From Parapedobacter indicus (GTDB taxonomy: Bacteria; Bacteroidota; Bacteroidia; Sphingobacteriales; Sphingobacteriaceae), in NCBI RefSeq assembly GCF_900113765.1, contig NZ_FOQO01000005.1, forward strand, positions 1 to 64,000: DNA of 64,000 nucleotides, given 5' to 3'. Numbering within the stretch: the first letter of the stretch is position 1; each line of letters begins with the position of its first letter. Both the position numbers and the translations under genes were made by a program. Shown piece after piece: positions 8,737 through 18,966 of the stretch. The notes under the pieces were generated by a model that saw nothing but the letters and a program-made list of their open reading frames with translations, ran no database searches and was not told the origin of the DNA.

Positions 8737-9489
8737 ATGAATAAGCTGTTGTTGGTAATACTATTTGCCGTTGTTGCAAGCTTGGGCTTTCATCCATTCC
8801 AAGCCAAAAATGGAGAGACCCCACCTAAATTCGAGCAAATTGACTCTGTAAGCCCTTCTCCCGAATTGTCTGAAACTCAAAAGCTTTTTGATAGTTTACA
8901 CCTTGGATCCCTGCTTAACTACGAGGCATTTGAACAGGCCATGGTGGGTTATCGGGCCCTTCCTGCTAAAAACAAAGATATCCTTACCGTCATAGACTTT
9001 TCCTTGCCTTCTACCGAAAAAAGGATGTATGTGTTGGATCTGCAAAATAAAAAGCTGCTTTTTCATACCCTAGTTGCACACGGAAGAAATAGTGGAGGAA
9101 AGTACGCCACCAAGTTCTCCAACAAGGAGGGTTCCCTGCAAAGTTCACTCGGATTTTACTTGACCGACGCAACCTATCAGGGTGGTAATGGTTATTCACT
9201 CCGACTGGCGGGTCTGGAGCCCGGCATCAATGACCAGGCAATGGCCCGGGCGGTGGTTATCCACGGCGCGGATTATTGCAGCGAAAATGTGATCCGTGCC
9301 ACTGGAAGGCTGGGAAGAAGCTACGGCTGCCCGGCCCTGCCGAGAGAACTCAATAAGCCGATCATCGATGTCATCAAAAACGGATCCCTGCTCTTTGTTT
9401 ATGCAGGTGACAATGAATACCCGACTAACAGCAAGGTGTTGAAAAACAACCTCGATAACCCTTCGGAGACCCTGCTGGCGCGAAGGTGA
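8737..9489 (+). CDS. Murein L,D-transpeptidase catalytic domain family protein (YkuD_2)
   Basis: A 250-aa exported protein with an N-terminal signal segment (MNKLLLVILFAVVASLG) and a YkuD_2-type catalytic domain. The conserved His is in VVIHGADY (H176) and the nucleophile in RSYGCPALP (C198). These proteins are thought to crosslink or edit peptidoglycan in the periplasm. An upstream extension of the frame to 8587 overlaps the preceding gene and lacks a signal peptide, so the ATG at 8737, which follows a TAACTTTG promoter box, is preferred. Confidence 0.85.
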   Translation: MNKLLLVILFAVVASLGFHPFQAKNGETPPKFEQIDSVSPSPELSETQKLFDSLHLGSLLNYEAFEQAMVGYRALPAKNKDILTVIDFSLPSTEKRMYVLDLQNKKLLFHTLVAHGRNSGGKYATKFSNKEGSLQSSLGFYLTDATYQGGNGYSLRLAGLEPGINDQAMARAVVIHGADYCSENVIRATGRLGRSYGCPALPRELNKPIIDVIKNGSLLFVYAGDNEYPTNSKVLKNNLDNPSETLLARR

Positions 9490-9590
9490 GCGTTCTTCCG
9501 ATTATCTGCTAATTAATCGGCGCTGATGTGCCACATCTCAAATCTAATCCCTATTTTTGGCACTTTGTGTTTTGAAACTAACAGGGATAC

Positions 9591-12062
9591 ATGAAGAACT
9601 GGTTCAATAACAATTCGATCCATTTGGCGGTCATCGGCGTTTTTATCGCCATCTGTTTTCTTTATTTCACTCCCGCCTGGCAGGGTAAGGTGTTATACCA
9701 ACACGATGTGCTGCAAGCCCAGGCCGGACAGAAGGAAATTCTGGATATTAAAGCCCGCGACGGCGATATGCCGCTTTGGACAAATTCGATGTTCGGCGGA
9801 ATGCCTGCGTATCAAGTGGTGATTGAACTGCCCAATAACCTGACTACCCACCTATTGCATGGATTCAAAGCGCTATTTCCTCACCCCATTGATGTGGTGT
9901 TACTATACCTTTTGGGAGCATACTTGCTGTTTAGTGTGCTAAGAGTGAAACCCTGGTTAGCCGCAGCAGGTGCTATTGCATTCGCCTTTTCATCTTATAA
10001 CTTTATTTATATCGAGGCAGGACATGCAAATAAAGCATATGCCATCGCATTCATGGCTCCGATCGTCGCCGGTATATTATTGGCATTTCGGGGTAAATAT
10101 TTATGGGGTACGGTATTATTAGCCCTGGCGCTGGCACTTGAAATCCGCGTCAATCACATCCAGGTAACTTACTACCTCTTTTTGGCCTTGCTGGTATTGG
10201 TCGCCATCGAACTTTATCATGCATTCAAAGAAAAAAAATTACGCCAATTTGGAACGTCCATCGCATACCAAGCCATAGCGGTCATCTTAGCCGTCGCCGT
10301 GAATGCCTCGCTGCTATGGCCGACGTATGAATATAGCAAGGAAACATTGCGCGGAAAGGCCAATCTGAAGACAGAAAATGCGCAGCGTGCAGACAATGGC
10401 GTAAGCCGTGAATACGCGTATGATTGGAGTCAAGGTGTAGGGGAAAGCCTGACGTTCCTGATACCCAATGCGTATGGAGGAGGCATGCATACCCGTTTGG
10501 ACGCAGAATCGAACGTTGCCAAGCTGGTCATGGGCAAGGGTGCAGATCCGGCACAGGCAGCTCAGTTTGCGGCCAACCTGCCAACTTATTGGGGCGAAAA
10601 ACAGTTCACTTCCGGACCCTGGTATTTTGGAGCAGGAGTCGTATTTCTGTTTGTCCTGGGGCTGGTTGTTGTACGTGGGCGACTAAAATGGTGGCTAGCA
10701 ATCACCACCTTATTGGTGCTGTTACTTTCTTTTGGCAGGCACTTTCCACTGGTATCGGATTTGTTCTTCAACTATTTTCCGATGTACAATAAATTCAGGG
10801 CCGTTGAATCGATCCTGATCATCGCTTCGTTGCTGATACCAATTCTGGCGGTTCTGACGGTCAACGAAATTGTTACCAACGGAAGCAGGATTAAAAACCT
10901 GGATAAAAAAAGTTTATACGTGTTATATGGTGTGGGCGGCTTGGCATTGCTTATGGCCCTATTGCCGGATGTGTTTCTGAGTTTCAAAACATCGAACCAT
11001 CAGGCAATTATCCAGCAATATGCCCAACAGTTGCGAGACAATACTTTTGCCAATGAAGTAATGGCCGCGTTGGTGAAAGATCGGGCAGCGCTAGCCCGGG
11101 CAGACGCGTTCCGTTCGTTACTTTTTATTATCGCCACGTTTGCCATTATTTGGTTGCTTGCCAAACATAAACTTAAAGCACAAACCGCGGTGATCGCGTT
11201 GGGTTTGCTCACGCTGATCGACCTTTGGGGGGTAGACAAACGACATCTCAACGAAGAACGTTTTGTCGACAAGCTTCAGGTGAACCGCCAGTTTGTGCAG
11301 GAACGTGAAGTAGACAAACTCATCCTGATGGATAAAGATCCAAATTATCGCGTATTGGATCTGACAACCAATCCCTTCGCGGATGCGCGTGCTTCTTACT
11401 TCCATAAATCGCTGGGAGGTTACCATGCAGCAAAATTGATGCGCTACCAGGAACTCATCGAGCGGCAATTCAACGGTGCGCTTAATGAAGATGTGCTGGA
11501 CATGCTCAATACGCGTTATGTGATCACCAGGGATAACCAAAACAGCGAGCGTATCCAGCGTCGCAGTACCGCCGCAGGCAATGCGTGGTTTGTGGAAAAG
11601 GTAACGTTGGTCAAAGATAACGAAGAAGAGATGCAAGCCATCAACGGATTTGATCCCCGCAAAGAAGCCTTTATTAACGAAGAATTCAAATCGCTTTTGG
11701 ATGAAAAGCGGTTGGGCCGCCCGGTAAATTCTTCCATTGAATTGACATCCTATCGGCCGGACCGGTTGGCATACGAATACTCGGCCCCCAACGATGCATT
11801 GGCGGTATTCTCGGAAATATGGTATGATAAAGGCTGGAAAGCTTATGTGGATGGAAAAGAATACCCGATTTTACGGGCAAACTACGTCCTGCGTGCCTTG
11901 CAATTACCGGGCGGCAATCACAAAGTGGAATTTATCTTCAAACCCCGTTCTTATTACCTGGGCGAAACCATTTCGTTGATCGCCTCAATCGCACTGCTGT
12001 TGGGCATGGCGGCTGCCATTTGGCTGGAAACACGTAGAAAATCGGAAGCTATACCCGCTTAA
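9591..12062 (+). CDS. YfhO family polytopic membrane protein
   Basis: A large inner-membrane protein of 823 aa with about a dozen hydrophobic segments in the first 540 residues, a soluble region of about 230 residues (550-780) and a final membrane segment near 790-812. It resembles the YfhO family, whose GT-C-like layout suggests transfer or flipping of lipid-linked sugars. No catalytic role can be read from the sequence. The first loop is rich in charged residues ([27 protein letters not shown]), typical of the family. The 3' end overlaps the convergent rnhB by 4 nt. Confidence 0.82.
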   Translation: MKNWFNNNSIHLAVIGVFIAICFLYFTPAWQGKVLYQHDVLQAQAGQKEILDIKARDGDMPLWTNSMFGGMPAYQVVIELPNNLTTHLLHGFKALFPHPIDVVLLYLLGAYLLFSVLRVKPWLAAAGAIAFAFSSYNFIYIEAGHANKAYAIAFMAPIVAGILLAFRGKYLWGTVLLALALALEIRVNHIQVTYYLFLALLVLVAIELYHAFKEKKLRQFGTSIAYQAIAVILAVAVNASLLWPTYEYSKETLRGKANLKTENAQRADNGVSREYAYDWSQGVGESLTFLIPNAYGGGMHTRLDAESNVAKLVMGKGADPAQAAQFAANLPTYWGEKQFTSGPWYFGAGVVFLFVLGLVVVRGRLKWWLAITTLLVLLLSFGRHFPLVSDLFFNYFPMYNKFRAVESILIIASLLIPILAVLTVNEIVTNGSRIKNLDKKSLYVLYGVGGLALLMALLPDVFLSFKTSNHQAIIQQYAQQLRDNTFANEVMAALVKDRAALARADAFRSLLFIIATFAIIWLLAKHKLKAQTAVIALGLLTLIDLWGVDKRHLNEERFVDKLQVNRQFVQEREVDKLILMDKDPNYRVLDLTTNPFADARASYFHKSLGGYHAAKLMRYQELIERQFNGALNEDVLDMLNTRYVITRDNQNSERIQRRSTAAGNAWFVEKVTLVKDNEEEMQAINGFDPRKEAFINEEFKSLLDEKRLGRPVNSSIELTSYRPDRLAYEYSAPNDALAVFSEIWYDKGWKAYVDGKEYPILRANYVLRALQLPGGNHKVEFIFKPRSYYLGETISLIASIALLLGMAAAIWLETRRKSEAIPA

Positions 12063-12655
12063 AAAAGACTGAGCTGAGGGTCGGTCACCCGAAAGGTGCG
12101 CCGGTGATGTGGGGTTACTCCGTGTTGTAGGATTGCACTCCGGTGTTGTATGGTGGGATAACCTTTGTTTTGGCACCACCCATATTCCGGAAATTCCGGA
12201 GCCAGCCTTTCCATGTAATCATCTCGGTACGTCTTGGCCAATATCGACGCCGCTGCAATGGATAAATACTTGCCGTCACCCTTCACAATACAGCAATGCG
12301 GAGTTTGCTGATAAGGAATAAACCGATTGCCATCCACAATGATGTATTGCGCTTTTGGGGTTAAGGTGTCCAGTGCCTTGTGCATCGCGAGGTAAGAGGC
12401 ATTGTGGATGTTTATCCGGTCAATTTCCTGAGGACTTACGCTGGCAACGGCAAATGCCAAAGCAGTCGCTTCGATAACGGGACGAAGCTCGGCACGCTGT
12501 ATCGCAGACAGCTGCTTGGAATCGGTTAGCAGCTCATGCTGGAAATCTGGGGGGAGAATTACAGCGGCGGCAAAAACAGGCCCCGCCAGACAACCTCGGC
12601 CTGCTTCGTCACACCCTGCTTCAACCAATACATCCTGATACCTCGAAAGTAGCAT
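12059..12655 (-). CDS. rnhB: Ribonuclease HII
   Basis: Cleaves the RNA strand of RNA-DNA hybrids and removes single ribonucleotides from DNA. The 198-aa length is normal. The N-terminal catalytic motif [12 protein letters not shown] supplies D16 and E17. Further acidic residues are in YIIVDGNRF and AKTYRDDYM, and the C-terminal YGWxxNKGYPT segment is conserved. The stop codon overlaps that of the YfhO gene, leaving no space for a terminator between them. Confidence 0.95.
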   Translation of the reverse strand: MLLSRYQDVLVEAGCDEAGRGCLAGPVFAAAVILPPDFQHELLTDSKQLSAIQRAELRPVIEATALAFAVASVSPQEIDRINIHNASYLAMHKALDTLTPKAQYIIVDGNRFIPYQQTPHCCIVKGDGKYLSIAAASILAKTYRDDYMERLAPEFPEYGWCQNKGYPTIQHRSAILQHGVTPHHRRTFRVTDPQLSLF

Positions 12656-12861
12656 TGCCTCGTTTTGCTTCGTTTACCGAAGCAAACTTAGGGAACTTGT
12701 ACGCAATATGCAATGGGTGGTTACGACAAAGCTGCAAAATTGTGAATCAGCAACTTTGCAACTCAGCGCCTTTGCACATAAAAGCATACTTTTGTTGTTA
12801 CACAAAAACCCGGTTTAACACCCCGCATGTAATAATTTTTATACAATTAAACTAACTTAAG

Positions 12862-13683
12862 ATGAAGGTGTCAAAAACGCACATTGCAGAACACATGGCT
12901 TTAAAGGCTTGTAAGATAGGAATACTGATTGCTGTGTTGGCAAATCCCGTATTTGGCCAACGCAACAAAGGGAATATCCAGCAATCACTGGATTGGGCCA
13001 CGCGTATTGTAGTCGATGGAAAACTCAATGAATGGGAAGATTCGCTCACCTATGAACACGCCGTTCAAAAGTTCAGATACCATATCAAGAATGACGATGA
13101 AAATCTCTATATCGCCATGCGCGTAATAGACAAGGACCGGCAGATGCAGATTTTTGCGCAGGGTCTTGCTTTCATGGTCAATAAAGACGGTAAGAAGCGG
13201 GAAGGCCCCACGGTCTACTTTCCAGTTGCTGATCGGCTCGCCTTTCGGTCAATTATGTCTGCAGACAATGACGATCGCCCAGACGATATGCGGAAGGGTG
13301 CACTGGCGGCGATACGAGCCATTTATGTGATGCGGTTTGATGATGTCCTCGACGGTCAGATTTCCCTGGAGAATACGTATGGCATCCATGCTCAGGCCAC
13401 ATTGGATACCACGGATGCATTATGTGTGGAGATGGCCGTACCACTGGATCGATTGGGGATATCCTTCGACGATGCGAGCGAAGAGCTGGCATTCAACGTA
13501 AAAATAAATGGTGTAATGATACCCGGTAGCGGTAGCTCCCCTGCAATGATGAGGAGGGGATACGGATATCCCTACGGGTATGGATATGGTTATGGATACC
13601 CTTACAGTTACGGACAGCAGGGGCCCACGAAACCACGCGAAGAACCCGGCGTTTGGATTAAAGCACCGCTGGCTAAAGAATAA
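12862..13683 (+). CDS. Secreted CBM9-like protein with Gly-Tyr-rich tail
   Basis: A 273-aa protein with an N-terminal signal peptide ending near VFGQ (about residue 33). Residues about 50-105 (IVVDGKLNEWED, then YHIKNDDENLYIAMRVID) resemble the start of family 9 carbohydrate-binding/DOMON-like domains, which bind sugars or anchor to envelope glycans. The C-terminus contains a low-complexity run of Gly and Tyr (residues about 234-252) before a short Pro-rich end. It lies 20 nt before an outer-membrane barrel gene, so a shared envelope role is likely. The exact ligand is unknown. Confidence 0.6.
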   Translation: MKVSKTHIAEHMALKACKIGILIAVLANPVFGQRNKGNIQQSLDWATRIVVDGKLNEWEDSLTYEHAVQKFRYHIKNDDENLYIAMRVIDKDRQMQIFAQGLAFMVNKDGKKREGPTVYFPVADRLAFRSIMSADNDDRPDDMRKGALAAIRAIYVMRFDDVLDGQISLENTYGIHAQATLDTTDALCVEMAVPLDRLGISFDDASEELAFNVKINGVMIPGSGSSPAMMRRGYGYPYGYGYGYGYPYSYGQQGPTKPREEPGVWIKAPLAKE

Positions 13684-13703
13684 TATATTTACGAACGATA
13701 CGA

Positions 13704-16619
13704 ATGGCTAACTTCAATCAATCAGACACTAAACAAACAGTAATTCGAGTGGCTTTGTTAGCCGCTCTATTTTTTTTCCTCTTATTGCCCGGTTTTTCGC
13801 AAACCAACAAACGGGTGCAGGGCACGTTGAACGATTCGCAAGGACAGGCCATTGTGGGTGCTTCTATCAAACTCGTATCCGATCGGGATTCGGTGCAGAC
13901 CAGCTCAAGCCAGGGAGGCTTATTTTCTTTCAACAACATTAAAGGCGTCGGGTTCCTCCTGACGGTGACCAGCTTAGGATACGACACCCTCCAACAGCGA
14001 TATACGTTCGAACCCGGCAAAAACGAGCTGACGCTGCCTGTCCGTCTCATTGAATCCAGCCGGATGCTTGCTGAAGTATCCGTCACCGGTGCCGCCCCCA
14101 TTACAGTAAAAGAAGACACGTTGGAATATTCCACGAAAGACCTCCGGCTACGGGAAGGGGCTTTAGTAAGTGATGCGCTTAAAAAGCTGGACGGCGTGGA
14201 AGTGGACAAAGACGGAAACGTAACCGCACAAGGCGAGACCGTAACCCGTGCCCGTATCAATGGAAAGGATTTCTTTGGTGGCGATATCAAAGCGGCCATC
14301 CAGAATCTGCCGGCGGAGATCGTCGAGCGGATTCAGATTGTAGATGATTATGGCGATATGGCCAATGTTACGGGCAACCGCAGCGGCGATCCGGAGCGCG
14401 TGTTGAACTTGGAAATTGCTCCCGATAAGAACAATGGTGATTTCGGAAATTTCCGCGTCGGCGGTGGTACCGACGAGCGGTATCAAGTAACCGGTTCATA
14501 CGGCAAATTCAAAGAGGGGATGCAGCTTTCGGTACTGGGTAACCTAAATAACGTAAATGCCAACCTGTTTGATTTTAACATCCGGAGCGGAGGCGCACGC
14601 CGAGGGTCCCGGGGGGGAAGTTTTGGCCGCGGGTTTGGCGGCGGAGCTGGCGCGGGATTCGGTGGCTGGTCCGGTGCCAATAACGGCCTCACCAATACGC
14701 AATCCATTGGCATAAACTATCGTCAGGATTTCAGCAGCAAACTCACGATGTATGGCGAATATAGCTTCGGCCATACCGACAACACGACATTAAGTGATGA
14801 ATTTCGTGAAGCGCCCCTTCCAGAGGGCACTACGTATACCACCAGCAACATGGATAACGGCAGCATCGGAAATGACCATCGCTTCAGTTGGAACGTCGAG
14901 TATAAGCCCGATGACAAAAATTACATCAAGTTTTCACCAAACGTGGCCTTCCGCCAGAGCCGATCGAATAATCTGTCACTGAGCACGAATCTACAAGATG
15001 AACAGCTGATTAATGATCTGACAAACCGCCAACTTAGCAACTCTTACGCGCCAAACTATGGTGCCAGTGGTTTGTATAATCGAAGGCTTAGCGATAAAGG
15101 CCGGAATATCTTCGTCAACTTTTCGTTGAACACCGCCAGCACAGAACAGGATCAGGAACGTATACTGAATACCTTGGTCTACGAAACTGCCATCGAAGAC
15201 CTTGACAGCGTATACCAGCAGCATTTGATCGATCTGGAAAATAAAAGTCTCAACGGAGGGGCAACGCTCTCTTACATCGAACCCATCGGGCAATACAGCA
15301 CCCTGGAATTGAACTATGATTTCAATTTCGCGTCGTACGACAACTACCGCAACGCCAATGCCTACGATAGCGATGGGGTAATTATCAACAACCCGGAATA
15401 CAACAACAACCGGACGTATGATTATACCTTCTACACGCATCGGGGGACCCTCAGCTACCGCTACCGGAAAGACAAATGGAACTATTCAGTTGGCGTAGCT
15501 GCTCAACCCAACCTGCTTCAGGGCGGAGGAAACATTGATGGGAACGCAATCCAGATTCATCGGACCGGATTCAATTGGATGCCTGTTGCCCGCGTGGAAT
15601 ATGAAGCTTCCCGCACCAAGCGGTTTAACATCAATTACTCCGGAAGGGCAAGTGAGCCGAACTTCACGCAGCTGCAGCCCTTTACAGATTATTCCAACGC
15701 AAATGCGCCAGTAACGGGAAATCCAGATCTTTCTGCTGAGTTTACCCATGAATTGCGGATGTTCTACCGCAACTTCAACATTAGCGGAGGCAATTCATTC
15801 TTCGCGGGCATCACCGGATCCTTGTCGGAAGATAAGATTGTAACCAATCGCACAACCTTCATCGATGATTCCATCGGTGTGGTACAGGCCACGGAATACC
15901 TCAATACCAATGGATTTTACAATACCCGCGGTTTTTATAACTTCTCCAAGCCTTTCGCCAACCGTACCTATACACTGTCTTTCGGTGGCATGGTGATGTA
16001 TAATAATAACGTTTCATACGTCTCCTCGGAGATGGCAAATCAGGACGGTCCCCTTGGACAGACGTTACGAAATATTGCCCGCAACTGGATTTTCTCACAA
16101 AATGTCAATTTTCGGTACAATCCCAAAGAAACCCTGGAAATCACACCGGGTGTACGTTATACCTATAACACCACCGCTAACACAGTTACCTCCCGCAACA
16201 ACGCCAACAGCAACGTATCTACCTGGGCCCTTACGTTAAACGGCACCGTAAACATTACGCCTACTTGGATTTTCAGCGCCGATCTGGCTAAGACCAGCAA
16301 CAACGGATATACCAGTTCCGTCGGCGCCAATCCCATGATTATCGATGCTTATATCGAAAAGCAGTTTTTTAAGGGTAAAAACGGTGCCATCCGTTTTCAG
16401 GCATTTGACCTGCTGAACGAGCAGACTAATGTATCACGCAGTGTCATCGAAAACACGATTATCGACAGCCGTACAAATCGCCTGGCGCGTTATTTCATGC
16501 TTACCCTGTCGTACCGCTTTTCCAATTTTGCAGGAGGAAGCATGGGATTCGATGGCCCGGGAGGACCGGGTGGCCACGGCGGATCGGGAGGTTACCGAAG
16601 AGAAGGAGGCCGTTTTTAG
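13704..16619 (+). CDS. Outer-membrane beta-barrel protein with carboxypeptidase-regulatory-like domain
   Basis: A 971-aa TonB-receptor-like barrel protein of the OMP_b-brl_3 kind rather than a true SusC. It has a signal peptide to about residue 32, a CarboxypepD_reg-like domain (VQGTLNDSQGQAIVGASIKL), a plug-like domain (LKKLDGVEVDKDGNVTAQGE, INGKDFFGGD, AEIVERIQIVDDYGD) and a barrel. Gly/Arg-rich inserts occur at about residues 295-325 and at the C-terminus (GGPGGHGGSGGYRREGG). The usual aromatic final strand (RYFMLTLSYRF) precedes the Gly-rich tail. Function is probably uptake or export of an unknown compound, linked to the upstream CBM9-like protein. Confidence 0.85.
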   Translation: MANFNQSDTKQTVIRVALLAALFFFLLLPGFSQTNKRVQGTLNDSQGQAIVGASIKLVSDRDSVQTSSSQGGLFSFNNIKGVGFLLTVTSLGYDTLQQRYTFEPGKNELTLPVRLIESSRMLAEVSVTGAAPITVKEDTLEYSTKDLRLREGALVSDALKKLDGVEVDKDGNVTAQGETVTRARINGKDFFGGDIKAAIQNLPAEIVERIQIVDDYGDMANVTGNRSGDPERVLNLEIAPDKNNGDFGNFRVGGGTDERYQVTGSYGKFKEGMQLSVLGNLNNVNANLFDFNIRSGGARRGSRGGSFGRGFGGGAGAGFGGWSGANNGLTNTQSIGINYRQDFSSKLTMYGEYSFGHTDNTTLSDEFREAPLPEGTTYTTSNMDNGSIGNDHRFSWNVEYKPDDKNYIKFSPNVAFRQSRSNNLSLSTNLQDEQLINDLTNRQLSNSYAPNYGASGLYNRRLSDKGRNIFVNFSLNTASTEQDQERILNTLVYETAIEDLDSVYQQHLIDLENKSLNGGATLSYIEPIGQYSTLELNYDFNFASYDNYRNANAYDSDGVIINNPEYNNNRTYDYTFYTHRGTLSYRYRKDKWNYSVGVAAQPNLLQGGGNIDGNAIQIHRTGFNWMPVARVEYEASRTKRFNINYSGRASEPNFTQLQPFTDYSNANAPVTGNPDLSAEFTHELRMFYRNFNISGGNSFFAGITGSLSEDKIVTNRTTFIDDSIGVVQATEYLNTNGFYNTRGFYNFSKPFANRTYTLSFGGMVMYNNNVSYVSSEMANQDGPLGQTLRNIARNWIFSQNVNFRYNPKETLEITPGVRYTYNTTANTVTSRNNANSNVSTWALTLNGTVNITPTWIFSADLAKTSNNGYTSSVGANPMIIDAYIEKQFFKGKNGAIRFQAFDLLNEQTNVSRSVIENTIIDSRTNRLARYFMLTLSYRFSNFAGGSMGFDGPGGPGGHGGSGGYRREGGRF

Positions 16620-16650
16620 TAGCGGTTAGTATACCCAATACCGGACGGTA

Positions 16651-16658
16651 TATTTTTG
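16651..16658 (+). promoter_or_regulatory. -7 promoter box of the M16 peptidase gene
   Basis: TATTTTTG matches TAnnTTTG and lies 15 nt before the ATG at 16674. No TTG sits at the expected -33 position. Confidence 0.4.
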
Positions 16659-16673
16659 CTATCTTGCACGGCT

Positions 16674-17900
16674 ATGGAATACGAGCTTATTCATCTTCCC
16701 AACGGTATACGGATCGTTCTTCACCAGGTTGCATCACCCGTGTCCCACGTCTGTATGCTTATTAATGCAGGGTCGAGGGACGAGCGGAAAGGCAACTATG
16801 GGTTGGCGCACTTTATCGAACACCTGCTGTTTAAGCAAACCGAAAGACGGAGCACCCATCAGATCTTAAACCGGCTGGAATCCGTAGGGGGCGATCTGAA
16901 CGCCTATACAACCAAGGAGTATACCTGTATACACGCCTCTTTTTTAACCCCCTATCTGGAGCGTACACTGGACTTATTTGAAGATTTGTTTTTCCATTCT
17001 ATCTTTCCCGAAAACGAGCTGGAAAAGGAAAAAAGCGTCATCATGGATGAAATGGCCTCGTATCTCGACAGTCCGGAAGATTCCATCCTTGACGATTTCG
17101 AAGACCAATTATTTCGAGGCCATGAACTGGGCCACAATATATTGGGTACAGAAGCAGATCTCTCCCAGCTTACCCGGAATGACATCGCTGAATTCATACA
17201 CAAAAATTACCAAACGCACGAAATAGTCATCGGGATCACGGGCAACTATACAACACGCAAAGTGACCGCCTTAGCCGCGCGCACGCTGGGTAAGGTACCT
17301 GAAACTTCCGGCCACCGCCATCGAATACCTCCACAACAGCGGGAGGTATCGCAAACACGGATCGAAAAGCCGATCAACCAAACCCACTACTTGATGGGAG
17401 GTACGGCGTACAGCGTGCACCATCCCAACAAGGTCGGGTTGCTGCTACTCAACAATTTACTCGGTGGTATGGGAATGACCTCACGGCTCAATTTGGTGAT
17501 ACGAGAAAAACACGGTATCGCGTATACCATTGAATCCAACTATACGCCACTTTCAGATACTGGAATCTTCCACATCTACCTGGGTACAGATGCCGAAAAA
17601 ACAGACAAAGCGTTGCGGCTGGTCAGTAAAGAACTACGGAAACTTTGCGAAAATCAACTGGGTGTCATGCAGTTGCATCAAGCAAAGCAGAAATTTAAGG
17701 GTCAAATTGCGTTGGCCGAGGAAAACCGGCTAAGTCTTATCATTTCGCTCGTGAAAAACCTGATGGACGAAGGCAGGGTACAAACATTGGAAGAGGTGTT
17801 TAGCCAGATTGATGCCGTAGAGGCCCAACAACTATTGCACATTGCCAACGAAATCCTGGATGAGCGGAACCTCTCTTCACTGAGTTTTTTTCCTGAATAA
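16674..17900 (+). CDS. M16 family zinc metallopeptidase
   Basis: A 408-aa pitrilysin-type protease. The inverted zinc motif HxxEH is HFIEH (H46, E49, H50), with the third zinc-ligand region in EKEKSVIMDEM. A second M16C-like domain (YLMGGTAYSVHHPNK, GGMGMTSRLNLVIREKHGIAYT) completes the clamshell. No signal peptide is present, so it is probably cytoplasmic and degrades peptides. An alternative TTG start 18 nt upstream is less likely than the ATG at 16674. Confidence 0.9.
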   Translation: MEYELIHLPNGIRIVLHQVASPVSHVCMLINAGSRDERKGNYGLAHFIEHLLFKQTERRSTHQILNRLESVGGDLNAYTTKEYTCIHASFLTPYLERTLDLFEDLFFHSIFPENELEKEKSVIMDEMASYLDSPEDSILDDFEDQLFRGHELGHNILGTEADLSQLTRNDIAEFIHKNYQTHEIVIGITGNYTTRKVTALAARTLGKVPETSGHRHRIPPQQREVSQTRIEKPINQTHYLMGGTAYSVHHPNKVGLLLLNNLLGGMGMTSRLNLVIREKHGIAYTIESNYTPLSDTGIFHIYLGTDAEKTDKALRLVSKELRKLCENQLGVMQLHQAKQKFKGQIALAEENRLSLIISLVKNLMDEGRVQTLEEVFSQIDAVEAQQLLHIANEILDERNLSSLSFFPE

Positions 17901-17905
17901 CCGTG

Positions 17906-18640
17906 TTAAAAATATCGTTCAAAAGTCACACCGTATGTAAACAATAGATTTTCACTGTCCGTGCGGTTAATACGGTTATACGTAAGGGCAGCCTTAAGGC
18001 TAAGCCAGCGGTTTAATTGAAACGATATATCGTTCGTAAGCCGAATGTTGTAATCCGAGGCTTTGGAAAGCGAAGGTTGATAGAAATTACTGCCTTGTAT
18101 CACGATAAATGAACCGATAACAAACTTGTAAGCCAACCGGAAGGAATTGCGTACGGTCTGATAGTGAACCGGTAAATCATTTTCCAGAATACTGCTTGCA
18201 TCAAAAAGGAATCCATCGCTCACATTGAAATAAACAGTTTCGGTATCAAAAAAGCTATACGCCAATCCCGCTCCAGTCAATAGCTGGTTCTTGATTTTCA
18301 GGGAATAGCTGGTATTATAATTGGCCAGTCCCCAATAAAACAATTTTTTGTTAGGTCGGTAAAAATTGGCGTCAAACGTCGACGAATAATCGTTATTGGT
18401 CTTGCTGCCATCCTGTTGACCGTAAAGCCAGTTATTGTTCCAGTTGAGGCGTACACGTTCTTTCTGAATCGAAAACCTAAACCCGTTGTTAAAAAGATAG
18501 GCGCTTTTTGTGTTTGCCCGGTTAATCGAATTCGTCGAAGACAATTGTATGTAGTAATGGGTGCTGTCACTCCATTGCGCCGCGGCGGTAGCGACGGTGG
18601 TCACGTATAGCAGTAGCAGACAGGCTATTCGTCGGATCAT
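17906..18640 (-). CDS. DUF481 family outer-membrane beta-barrel protein
   Basis: A 244-aa protein with a signal peptide (MIRRIACLLLLYVTTVATAAAQ) and alternating beta-strand pattern throughout, ending in Phe (TYGVTFERYF), as outer-membrane barrels do. It resembles the DUF481 family of salt-stress-induced outer-membrane proteins. A longer reading to 18697 lacks a signal peptide, so the ATG at 18640 is used. A TATTTTTG box lies only 4 nt upstream of that ATG, suggesting a leaderless mRNA. It is transcribed away from the Rdx gene. Confidence 0.78.
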   Translation of the reverse strand: MIRRIACLLLLYVTTVATAAAQWSDSTHYYIQLSSTNSINRANTKSAYLFNNGFRFSIQKERVRLNWNNNWLYGQQDGSKTNNDYSSTFDANFYRPNKKLFYWGLANYNTSYSLKIKNQLLTGAGLAYSFFDTETVYFNVSDGFLFDASSILENDLPVHYQTVRNSFRLAYKFVIGSFIVIQGSNFYQPSLSKASDYNIRLTNDISFQLNRWLSLKAALTYNRINRTDSENLLFTYGVTFERYF

Positions 18641-18684
18641 AACGCAAAAATACGTATCTTCGCTATCATTGTATTGATCTATGA

Positions 18685-18966
18685 ATGAAGCCAACAATCA
18701 CCATTGAATATTGCCCGAAATGCGGCTGGATGCTAAGATCCGTTTATTTAGCCTCGGAGCTGCTTACCACGTTTACTAACGAGCTTAATGGTGTCTTGCT
18801 ACGCCCTTCGGAAACCACCGGAAAGTTCGCTGTGTATCTAGGCGAACAACAAATTATCGATCGGAAAACAGACGGCGGCTTTCCGGAAATAACAGCCCTA
18901 AAACGCCTCATCCGTGATCACATCGCTCCGGGTAAATCCCTTGGGCACTCCGACAAACCCCACTAA
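18685..18966 (+). CDS. SelT/SelW/SelH-like Rdx family selenoprotein homologue
   Basis: A 93-aa thioredoxin-fold protein of the Rdx/SelW family. The redox motif is C10-P-K-C13 in EYCPKCGWMLR, with Cys where selenoproteins have Sec. The end (KTDGGFPEITALKRLIRDHI) matches the family's GGFPE segment. The family is linked to glutathione-type thiol redox; here a bacillithiol gene (bshC) is encoded 1.5 kb away, but a partnership is only a guess. The 3' end overlaps the convergent lipoprotein gene by 4 nt. Confidence 0.85.
   Translation: MKPTITIEYCPKCGWMLRSVYLASELLTTFTNELNGVLLRPSETTGKFAVYLGEQQIIDRKTDGGFPEITALKRLIRDHIAPGKSLGHSDKPH

Noticed and set aside
12655..12855. 66-aa open frame between rnhB and the CBM9-like gene
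   Set aside because: No conserved pattern, odd Cys/Asn-rich composition and no promoter or SD; treated as non-coding.
13550..13620. Short tandem repeat of GGATATGGTTA-like units
   Set aside because: It is the coding sequence of the Gly-Tyr tail; protein composition explains the repetition.
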